64,000 nucleotides of DNA from Chamaea fasciata. Its lineage: Eukaryota > Chordata > Aves > Passeriformes > Sylviidae. Where the stretch lies: the NCBI GenBank assembly GCA_029207755.1, contig JARCOQ010000004.1:41596305-41660304 (forward strand), given 5' to 3'. The notes under the pieces are model-generated. The model saw only the letters and a list, made by a program, of their open reading frames with translations. It was not told where the DNA came from and did no database searches. Shown piece by piece: positions 10,864 to 20,869 of the stretch. The position numbers were made by a program, and so were the translations under genes. Every line of letters starts with the position of its first letter. Within the stretch, counting starts at the first letter, position 1.

Positions 10864-13800
10864 CTTTCACAGACACACAAATACTTCTTCTGAGAGCAGC
10901 TGTATGGCCAGATCTACTGTCCTTTTAAAAAGGAACAACAGGATACACAAGAAATTCACAAGAAAATAATCTCTGAAGGTGTACTTCCACTAGAGGCTTC
11001 TGAACTATCTTCCCTTGGATTTGAGATTAATTTTGGAGATTAGCTGAATTTGAGAGAAAGCAGCTAAACTTGGAGACATATAAGTACCACAGGTTACAAA
11101 GCGGCAGATATTGTATTATCTGCACAGCACAACTAATGTATTTCCTAAAATGTTTGTATTAAATATTTATGAATTACCTCTTTGACATTTGGATTGACTT
11201 GGAAAAAAGTTCTGAATTATTCTATATTCACTCTACCAAAAATCATAAAATTTAAAACTATTTTAGCTATAATTAGCAGGATATCCAAATATAATTTTTA
11301 ATTTAAGCATCTATCAGATTCCTTTGCAAATGCTGTTGCAAAACATTCATAAAACAAATTTCTAAAGGGTTCCTTTCAACGACAATTCATAAGATTAACT
11401 GAATGGCTACTTCAGGTTGACTCGAATCAGTCTAGGCAAATAGAGTAATCTACCCCAAGAAATGGGTAACAACTGAATTTTCTTCTGTGTCATTTCAGAC
11501 CCTACAACTGGATTTAAATCATGATTTGCTACAAATACAACACACTTGTATAAACAGCAGGCGTCAGTCTAGGCACAGTACTGACATTACAAAAAAACAA
11601 GTATCAAAACTCTTTCCAAAACAGTTTTTAGAGCAAAATATTGCTCACTGAGTAGATTTATGAAATATAGTTATTATATAATAATATATAATTTATTACA
11701 TATAGTTGTGATAGTTAAATTAAGACTCCCTATGTATGATACCATTGGAGAAGTTCTGTATTACATAATTTTTAAAAAATTACTCAATTTTGACATCTGT
11801 GACATCACTGCTGTGCTGAAAATTTGAGAGAGGAAGAACAAGTATCTTAGATGTTTTGAAACAAAACAGATACAAAAGTATTTAATGGAAATTAGAAGAG
11901 ATCAAAACTCTCCAAAATGTGTGCACAGAAGGGGGAATCTGTGGCTGGAAGTTTTCTGGTGGTGGATTTGTTTGTTTTATCATATATCTTGCTATCTGTT
12001 TATTCAATATTCCTATCCTGCAGGTTTACAATTTGTGAAATTGAAATACATAATTCTACATAGTTTTGTTAAACGGCTTTGGACAGTCCTTAGACATATG
12101 GAAGTGCTAGATATCTGCTCTCTTTTTCTCATAGAACATATCAGAATTGATACAACTTTTCCTATGACAGAGCTTTATAAATAACATTCAAAACCACTCT
12201 TTCAATAAATATTTATATCACAAGAGTTAGGAGTACTTTAGTTGAAAGCAAATTGCATTTGCTATCCTAGAAGACCTAAAAAAGACCTACACATCTAAAT
12301 CTATTCTGAGTAAGTAATATACAATGATGTATTACTTGTTTTATTCTCTAGACCTCTCAAAAGTACACGTTCTTTTTTTTTTCTCTCTATGAAGAAGTAC
12401 CCTGTAATGCATATGGATAGTCTAATTACTTTTGTTCAAAAGCTGTCATTTTGCCATTCAGAATATTGTGTTGAAAAAAAAAATGGAGAAATTCACCCAT
12501 TTTGTTAAAAAGTCAGCAGTTTTCATTTAGAAATTTACCATACTGTTTCACAATTGTTTATTCGTTGTATCCCCTGCTTTTAGGGGAACTCAGTGTCCAA
12601 GGGCCTTTTTTGAGGTGTTCCTGTCTCACAAATAATAGTCTGCAGAATGCTCACTAATGGTCAGGGAAGACCTGGTATGCCCTCTGGTTTTAGTCATACT
12701 TAGTCGATACTTAAATCCTAAAACATGGGAAAGTCCATATTTGGAAACCTCACGAATCTGCAGAAGTAATTCTGCCCAGTGACTTCCTGTAAAACATGGA
12801 AGAATTATTTTATCTGGTTTTATGACTACCAATCCACTGGATAGTAAGATTTATGCTAGTTTCAGCATAAGTTCTAATAAATAGTCTGCTTTTGTCTCCT
12901 TCTCAGAACAAATTATCTTTTTGTGTTTATTTGTTTTAAACATGTTAATTTGTTTCAGAGAGTTTATCTGAAGCTTTGAGAAACCCATATACTAATTTTG
13001 AAAGTATACACTTCATCTTTAGGCTTGTCCCTACTGTGCTATTCTGTGTGATATACTTAGGTATAAAAAGTCAAGATTTAAAATTTTACATTATTCAGAG
13101 GAAGGACTATAATTTGCTGTTCATGCATAAAAATGTGTGTGGCCTAATTATGGACCAGCTGTTTTATTCTAACTAAATATTCTGTCTGGACATAACCTCT
13201 CCATTGGGTTGTTTTAAATACACATATTGAGTCTTCCAATATAAAAACTTTGTTAAAAAAAAAAAAAAAAGGCTTGAAGCTTGAACTTATCCAACTTATT
13301 AAATGATCTTTCTCTCCCTTTCTTACGTTTTTACAAATGTTCTTGTTAAAAAGAAAATACGTATATACATATAATCCAGAGATAATATGAAAAGATGGAA
13401 CTGCGAATTTCAGTGTTGTCTGCTAACTTTCATGCAAGGTTCCTGTTAGCTTTATTTGTGTTGACAAAGGAAATTTGAAACATAGGTCATGGTACTGATG
13501 AAAGAATATTTACAGTCACTACTTTTCCTTATCATCAGTCTGAATGATTAGCCACCAGTCACACAAGGGCACGGGGATGCAAAAGGACAGCACTGATCAT
13601 GGGTAAATTCGTCTGAACAACAGGTTGCAGTTCATTAGAGAAACTTAAGGGGATTTATCAATGACAATTAGTAATACATGCCAGCAAAGGGCATTAGGAT
13701 TCATACACAATGCGAGTGAAAGCTAAACCTGATTTCCTACATGGCAATTAAGAGTGATAGTGACTATGTTTTGGCCTGGATTTTCAAAACAAGTCAGTCT

Positions 13801-15066
13801 TTTTATTTTCTTTTCATATTATTTTTTACAGTGCAGATTATGAAAATTTGGCTTTGCTCATAATTTTAAGACCTCTTGCAACTTCTTAAATATTTTAGTC
13901 CTAGATAGTACCTCCTATCTACAACCTGACAACATTTTTTTTGTAGGGGAAAGCCTAGATAAAATTTTATGTGATGTGATATGACTAAAAGATATGCTTC
14001 ATTGATATCTTTTCCAAATTGGTGATCAGTAAGATATATAATTTTTGTGTAATGGGTAAAAGCTATTATATTTTCACTACTATTACTCAACATGATAAAT
14101 GCCTATTTCAATCTGAAAGAGAAAGGTGTGTGTGGTGTAGTTTTAAGCTGTTGTTTTATTAGCATTCTTTTGTTTTGCAAGATTCTGATACCTCATGCAT
14201 CCTGATAAATGGGATTCATCTTCTGTTTTAACTAATTATATCTTATGGTATGATACTTAACAAAAATAATGTAATTGGGTAAAATGCCTCCTAAACTATG
14301 AACTGCATCTTAGGAATATTTATGTTTGGCTAATTTCTGGTGGGTCTGCTGTGGGAGGCAGTTGGTATGATTTTTATATTATTGGTTTGAGTTTGTTTGT
14401 TCATTTATTTGCTTGCTTGTTTTGAGAGTGGGCATAGATAATCAGCCCATTTGATCTAATCATCTTGTCTGAATTGTAAAAGGAAAAGTAAACTGAGTGA
14501 TAAATCCACAAATTCTGATGTAGTATGCTATTTTTTTTTAATCAGCAAAGAACATTGAGAAAAAAATAAGATCTCTTACCAAAGGAATTTTCCCATACAG
14601 CAGTGCCTGAGAATGGCTTTAAAGCATGGGAGTTAACTAGACTGAAAACAGTGGGATATTTTCACAGATTTTTAGATTATTTTTTCATAAGACTATGCAC
14701 CTATATTTTGAATATTGTAACAGCCTACATGAATTTACAAAAATTAACACAATGAGCGTAGGTCTCCATAACTAATTTTTAACAAAGTCTAACATATGAA
14801 TAAGGAAAAATTGAGTCATTTCTATTACCATCATCCTTTACAATCACTGAGGAGTGCCTACATAATCTGGTTTTCACTTCCTTAACCCAAAGGTGTTTGT
14901 TCTTCAGTCGGTCAAGCACATCTTGTCTTACGAGACAGCACCATAGAACGCAAATCCTGCTGACAATCTTGAAATTAATTTCATTGTGTTTTCAAAGTTG
15001 CGTTCAACACCGCAAATACAGCTTTTGATTATTTCTAATTACTAGAGTAATAAGGTCAATAGACTT

Positions 15067-15125
15067 ACCTCTGTGCCTGTCTGGCCCTTCACATCCTTTT
15101 GTAGCACAGCTCAAAAACATAAAGT
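15067..15125 (-). other. Exon candidate (minus strand), unidentified
   Basis: Read on the minus strand, a pyrimidine-rich acceptor (TGTGTCTGTCTCCAG) is followed by 59 bases and then a GAG|GTAAGTCT donor that matches the consensus. One of the three frames is open and reads YFMFLSCATKGCEGPDRHR; the other two contain stops. I do not recognise the protein. Short splice-bounded open segments occur by chance in 64 kb, so this is a candidate only. In its favour, the adjacent DNA beyond the donor (about 14880-15010) is unusually CpG-bearing. Confidence 0.2.
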
Positions 15126-16557
15126 AGCTGGAGACAGACACATAGGCAACCAGCCATCTACCTAATATCTAGCCTTATTCTTTCTTCTCTGTGCAGAGTA
15201 AACCCTAAACATTTTTAGAATGCTCATTTGAACTGGCTTAACCCTATTAATTAAAGGGACATCTAAAGTCCACATAAAATTTATGTGATTATGGCTTAAA
15301 CAATTCTCCCTTTCAAATGTTCTTAAGCTCCCATGATTAAATCAGGATCAATGATTCTTCAGATGTCAATCTTATAAATCAGATTTGTATTTGGACTGAT
15401 CTAAACACTGATTATTTATAAAGACCTATTTATTGAAATTGCATTTGAGGCAGAGTAAAAGGAAGTTATATCAGAACAATCCTTCAACTTCATCAACAAT
15501 AAACCTTTCTCAAACTTTTAATAGAGTTCTGACTGTCATTATGATAAAGTCGCAATATATTGGCTAAAGAAATAATGTGAAATACAATTGTCAGAAGGTA
15601 TACAAGATTATTTTTATCAAACATTATAGGTCTCAGTGTTTTGACATTTAATATTTCAAAATTAGAACTGTCAGTTGTGTTAATCATTTTGAAAGTAGCT
15701 CATCCTGCCATATAAAATGCTTTTAGAATTAATTCCTTAGAAATTTTTTTTAAATGCTTTTAAAATTAATTCCTAATACTCTTACAAAAGACTGATCCTT
15801 ATATTTTAAAATGTGTCACTAATTGTTTTGATGAACTCAAAGGTCTATTTGTTCCTTCTCCAAGTCCAGAAAAGACTTTTTTTTTTAACAGGTTAGACAA
15901 AGACAACATCGACCACATCATCACCCTTTAGCAGTCATCATCTATTGGCTCTGCCTCAGCTATCATGTGTACCAAATAGTACTGTTCATTTTTTATACCC
16001 TACTGATCATTTATTTACATCATAGAAGCATTTGAGTATGCTGGTGTAACTATAAATGTGCAGACAAACACAGTATCTTCCTTTAAAAAGAACTCTTAAA
16101 AACCAAAATATCTCATGTAAGCAACAGTATCAACAGCAACAGTAAAGACAATAAATGTAAAAAAAGAAATAAATTAGAAAGTTAGAACATCACTAGCTTC
16201 TAATTTATAGAAGTTATTATATAATTTATTAATAAGTTATTATAAAATTAGTTTATAATTAGTCAGCTTCACTGCACATTTCTAGTAATAATTGTGTAAG
16301 TTCTCCTTTTCTGTGCTAAACCTCTGTACACCTTATATTCTCCATCACATCTTATATTAGTTGATAAATTACTGGAGCCTCAATATCGCGTTTATCGCCA
16401 GATTGTTAGCACACCTGAAAGTACATGATCTGATGACCTGCCTTCTGCATGAAGTTAGGAATAAAGCTTATTATATTTTCTTTTCAGTATCCTTTACTGT
16501 TATCAGTCATTTTTGACAGCCTGCTGCATTTCTTTATCCCTCTTGTATAAAGAACAT

Positions 16558-16587
16558 ATATTTGCTAGTAGTATATTTGCTAGTAGT
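16558..16587 (+). repeat. 15-bp tandem duplication
   Basis: Two adjacent copies of a unit close to TATATTTGCTAGTAG. This is a small local duplication with no further copies. Confidence 0.8.
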
Positions 16588-17811
16588 ATGCAAATATAAA
16601 CAGTGCTTACCATACCTAATGTTCCAGTAAAAATTTCATATTATTGCCAAAAAAAATACCACAGATCTTGAAATATCTGGAAGTATAAATAGTAATAATT
16701 TGCCAATTTTTCTCAACATCAATGATTGAAAGATAATACTGCAATGTGAAGTGATCTCAAGCAATGGAGTAGAGACAGTATTTAGATAACAGTACAAAAT
16801 AACATCTTTTTTCTGTTCAGATCTCCTAATCAAAGGACAATAATTTTAGTACACAGAATCTGGGTCCCAGGTGGAAAGATTTTTCTGTCTATGCAAAGAA
16901 CCAACAGAATAGTACAGAGTACAGACCAGTAGAGACAATCAGCCTAATTTACTTCAACAAAGACCTCCTCCTGAATAACAGAGTTACTGTATTTCCAATT
17001 CACCAAAGTATGAAAAAATACAAAGCTAGACTCAGATCAGATGAGGGAACCTCAGGAGTCTCAGAGTCCTGGGCTCTTCTTTAATTCCAAGTTACCATCC
17101 ATTAGCTGCTAATTTTTCCAAAGAAGCCCAGTAAGGACTGTTCGACAAATACAAGTTAGTATTTCTAAAATAAATTACTCCAATATTTTAGTATCAATTT
17201 AAGATGTAATCTCTCATGGTATAACTAGATTTTTTTTAAAAAAACTCACTTTATTTATCTTTCTTGTCCATTTGGATGTCATTTGGATAGATACCTTTTT
17301 TCTTCTCATAACTTTTCTTGTACATACACTACAAAACAGAAAATACAGCAAACTCTCCCATGTTCACTGACAGGCCCAAATTAATACTAAAGAATAAAAT
17401 GAAATAACCACACTGACACTTAGCAATTCTGAAATGAATTCGTTTTGAATATTCAGATGTTTTCTGTGCCCTTAAATTATGGAAAACAGACAAATTTTTG
17501 TAGTTTACACATTATCTCTCTAAATAAATAATTAGTTAACTATTCAAATTAAGATATGTGGAAAAAGATGGTTGAAAGAAAATTCTGTCTTAATAAAATT
17601 GTTAAATGCTCAGCTTCGACATTTCATGCTGCAAAAAGTGATAGAACAAGATGTTTCAGAGATGTATTTTCTTCCCCTGAAAATTGTAATGGTATCTTAA
17701 CTGAAAGATAAGAACAGTTACTATTTGGGTTTCAAGGTGAGTAGAGGTAGCTAGAAAAAAAATTATTTAATAAACTGAAATTATAAACAGTACCCAGACC
17801 TGGAAATATTT

Positions 17812-17872
17812 AGTAGTAGGAGGAGTAGGAGTAGGAGTAGGAGTGGTAGTAGTATTATCTGTAGTAGTAGTA
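17812..17872 (+). repeat. Microsatellite, (GGAGTA)n with flanking (TAG)n
   Basis: The stretch begins with TAGTAG units, passes into four near-identical GGAGTA hexamers, and returns to TAG trinucleotides. It looks like a hexamer expansion grown from a trinucleotide array. Confidence 0.9.
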
Positions 17873-17899
17873 TATCAAATTATATTATTGGACCAGCAG

Positions 17900-18070
17900 A
17901 TTTTTCAGTTCTTTGCAGGGCCAGTCTTTAAACACTATTGTGCACAATTTAAACACTATTGCACAAAATTGCTGCCGCAATTCTTGTGTTAAACGTGGGG
18001 GGTGCAATCTTTAATTGGGGAATAGGCCGGACAATTAGCAACGCCAGCTTTCTATAATGGGCTGTACGAA
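17900..18070. promoter_or_regulatory. Conserved-looking noncoding block (enhancer candidate)
   Basis: The block starts with a tandem duplication of TTTAAACACTATTG(TG)CACAA (17928-17969). It continues with several CpGs and two homeodomain-type cores (TAATTG near 18014 and CAATTAG near 18030), plus ACAATTAGCAACG and GGGCTGTACGAAG. Its complexity and CpG retention stand out against AT-rich neighbours with long homopolymers. No coding frame runs through it. Regulatory function is inference from composition; conservation was not tested. Confidence 0.3.
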
Positions 18071-19606
18071 GTGTGAATGTTAAGCTTCTGTAATTTGAGA
18101 TAGCCTTAATCAAAAGGCTTGTTTGGTTTGCAGTGTTTGTAAAGAAGATGTATTATCTGAATGAGTAGAAATTAAATGTTTATCTTTCACATTACTTCTA
18201 CTGGTTTATTTTTATTGAAGTCCATGACAGATATAATTAAAATTAAAATTTAAAATTAATCAGCTAAAAGTAGCTTTTTCCAGCTGTTTTTGCATTGAAT
18301 TATGAGTAAAAAAGAAAAGTATTTAAAATAAATCACTTTTAGTATTAGGAGGATGAGTATTAACTTTAAGTTATAAATGATTTTTAATAAATTTGGGGAT
18401 GTTCTTATATTTTCTCCTGCCCAAAAACTAAAAGACATTTTTCTTTCATTTAATAGAATAAAAGAAGGAAAGATGGAGAAAATTTTACTTTCCTCTGAGA
18501 AAGTAATTTCAGTTTTTTCCCTTCATTTCCTCAGAGGATTTCTGAGAGGTTCAAGGATGTTTTGAAGTACTCCTCATTCGTTATAAATAATTCCCCAGAA
18601 CTTATAAGGGGTTCTGGTTTGTCCAGATATTCTGGAGGGAGGACGTATTCTAAGTGTTATTGTTAAAATCTTACATTAGAAAGTGGTTTACATTTATAAC
18701 CATGCATACGTATACAGTTAGGACATTTCTATTAAAACTAGTAAGAACCAACTGACTAATTACTAACTTGTGAAGTGATTGTGACATTTTAGGTATAAAA
18801 ATATTCAGCAGTTAATTATAGTTGACGTATTAATAGAGACAGAAAAACCAAGTTAAAACCTTACTTCTATTTCCTCTCAATTTTTGTGATACTGCCATTT
18901 CACTGTTGTTTCAGTCTACAGAGTTCACTATTATAAAAAGGCCACTGCACACACTTTGAAAATTTAGAAGTTATGTATCCTAAAGAAGCATAGAGAGTAT
19001 ATTCTCTTTAGGTTAGAGCATATACTAAATTGTTCTAATTCTGATTTTCCAAGAGTATGAATCCTCTTGAATTAAATATTTAGTTTATGGATATAAGAAT
19101 ATAGGTATAAGTGAGGAGGGGTAAACAAAAATGTTGTAAGACCAATAATACTATCCCTAAACCAACCATTTGGTGTCTCCTAAGTATATAGAATATTCAG
19201 GGAGGCTGCTGATACAGAACTAAAATTGGGGATTAGGGTTTTTCATCTCAGGCATTGTTCAAAATTATTCATTCTTTAAATTATGCTGATCTGTACACTG
19301 GAAAAATATTTATTTTAGTTCAGTCCAATGGAAACCAGATATTAAGTAGGTTTATTCTTCCCCTCCTTCATCTTCACTAGTACAGCATGAGACAGTGTTG
19401 ATTTTTAAATTAGGGTGCATCCTGAGCTAAAATACTGTGCCATACTGATCAGGCCACAGTTTTCAAAATTTTTGTAACTGCATCCAGAGGATCTTTTGTG
19501 AACAAATTAATCTCAACTACCACTGACTTGAATAATTCTTCTTTCTAATATAAAATACCCCTGTCACCTCAAAATGCAAAAACAAGTAATCAAAAGAAAA
19601 CTCTAT
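18071..19606. other. Unique AT-rich DNA, nothing recognised
   Basis: No repeat family or gene is visible. Two short frames on opposite strands around 18256-18565 overlap and have no recognisable motif. Confidence 0.55.
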
Positions 19607-19635
19607 CCCCAACCCACCCCCCACCTCCCCACCCC
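19607..19635 (-). other. C-rich tract, G-quadruplex motif on minus strand
   Basis: On the plus strand the runs are C4, C3, C6, C2, C4 and C4, separated by one or two bases. The complementary strand therefore has four or more G-runs of at least three with short loops, which meets the usual intramolecular G-quadruplex rule. The plus strand could form an i-motif. Confidence 0.8.
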
Positions 19636-19948
19636 AAATCCTTTTTTTTTACAGGTTTGAAACTGTTTCTAATAAAGGGTATAAATTGCTTTTTCCAGTT
19701 AGAGCAGTGGGATGTTGAAAGAGATATTATTTCTCCCTACCAAATCATCCTACAGAAGAAGCAGGTATCTTGGTGATTTCTTTAATTATCAGCTTTGCTG
19801 TTACAACACTAAGTTATAGCTCTGCTAGCATGACAAGGTAAACAGAGGAGTAAACTAATATGGCCAAACAGAACTGTTCAGTTTCTTTATCATTTGGAGG
19901 CAAACTGAGAATATCCAGTGCCATTTGCTTAGCTGTATTTCAGGATAA

Positions 19949-20111
19949 TGTTGGTTTGATTTTTGTTGTTTTTGTCATTCCTTTCATTTTGGTTTTGGTT
20001 TATTTTTGTATGGTGTATTTTTTGGTTGGTTTTTGGGGGGTTTTTTTGTTCATTTGTTTTTTGTTTTGCTTGGTTTGGTTTTGGGTATTGTTTGTTTGCT
20101 ATTATTTTTAT
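19949..20111 (+). repeat. G/T-rich low-complexity tract
   Basis: About 160 bases consisting mainly of T-runs broken by G or GG, with few A or C on this strand, including a G6 run near 20035-20040. The open frame across it (19860-20114) codes for F, V, L, W and G runs and is a composition artefact. The tract ends about 50 bases before LTR copy 2. Confidence 0.85.
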
Positions 20112-20154
20112 TGAGCTAATTTTGGCTTAAATTTTTGGGGTGCTTCACTAATGT

Positions 20155-20159
20155 GCATC
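20155..20159. repeat. Target-site duplication GCATC (left)
   Basis: Repeated exactly at 20865-20869, flanking LTR copy 2. Confidence 0.88.
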
Positions 20160-20864
20160 TGTATTGGTTTAGATAGACAGGTATCTGCCAGGGAGGGTTG
20201 GAGTCTCCCTTAAAATGTAAGCCACTCCCCCCCCTTTTCCAAATTATCATAAGTTTGCAGTTAAAAGGCTGTCAGGCAAAAATTTTGGGAATAGATATAG
20301 CAGTTCTTTACTAGGGATATAAAAATACAGATGTTGTAGTACAGAAGAATAAGCAAACAAATAAACAAACAAGAAATCCTAGAAAAAAACCCTGACAGAG
20401 TCAGAAATACAACCTGACACCCTGTTGGTCAGGGTGTTGGAAGCAGTCCAAAGTAAGCCCTCCTGGAGTGGCAGATGTGGTTCTGTTGGAGTAGAGATGG
20501 TCTCGTTGAAGAAAAAAAAAAGGGTCCAGTAATGGTTAGATGGGTCCAGTCTTCTTCCAGGGATCCGGTGGAAAAACTGGATACCTAGTGGCACTGTGGC
20601 TCCTTTTTATCTAGGTTAAGATGGTTTGGCTCCTCCTCCCTGTGTGGAGCAGCTTACAATAGTGCAGTGTAATATGTCATGTCATTGATGAGCTCTTAAT
20701 GGTCCATTAGCAGAAGACATCCCCATGGAAGTAGTGGAACAATGAAGAGAGATAAGTAGCACTCCACCATCTGATAAGTGACACTGACCCATTTGGGCAA
20801 AGATAAGCAATTCTGCTCCATCTAGATGGAATAGAATAATATGCTCTTTACAAAACCCATGACT
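20160..20864 (-). mobile_element. Solo LTR, ERVL-like family, copy 2
   Basis: A reverse-oriented 705-bp relative of the LTR at 10135-10858. Its plus-strand left end, TGTATTGG, corresponds to the 3' terminus. Its right end, CCATGACT, corresponds to the 5' terminus with the expected last base changed. GCATC duplications flank both ends exactly. It shares the TATA-like block (near 20602-20615), the 8-bp stem hairpin (20417-20437) and the AGTAAA-type signal (20307-20312) with copy 1. No internal retroviral region is present. Added homopolymers (a run of ten A near 20512 and C9 near 20226) and substitutions indicate independent decay. The 71-codon frame inside it is not a gene. Confidence 0.92.
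20417..20437 (-). promoter_or_regulatory. Conserved hairpin in LTR copy 2
   Basis: ACACCCTG and CAGGGTGT arms with a 5-base loop, matching the hairpin at 10586-10606 of copy 1 exactly in both arms. Confidence 0.7.
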
Positions 20865-20869
20865 GCATC
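20865..20869. repeat. Target-site duplication GCATC (right)
   Basis: An exact match to 20155-20159. It fixes the LTR boundary even though the terminal LTR base is mutated. Confidence 0.88.

Larger units (their letters stand above)
10864..17811. other. Unique AT-rich DNA with scattered CpG-bearing blocks
   Basis: No named repeat lies in this 7-kb stretch. It contains an A-run of 16 (13255-13270), an AT-rich patch near 11665-11705, and a direct repeat of about 23 bp (15717-15742 and 15754-15778, both close to ATGCTTTTAGAATTAATTCC). Blocks at about 13560-13720, 14880-15010 and 16375-16420 are richer in CpG and less repetitive than the background, as conserved noncoding elements often are. A minus-strand exon candidate is listed separately. 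Other frames of 60-100 codons show no recognisable domain. Confidence 0.55.

Noticed and set aside
19860..20114. 84-codon hydrophobic frame
   Set aside because: Most of it is the G/T-rich tract.
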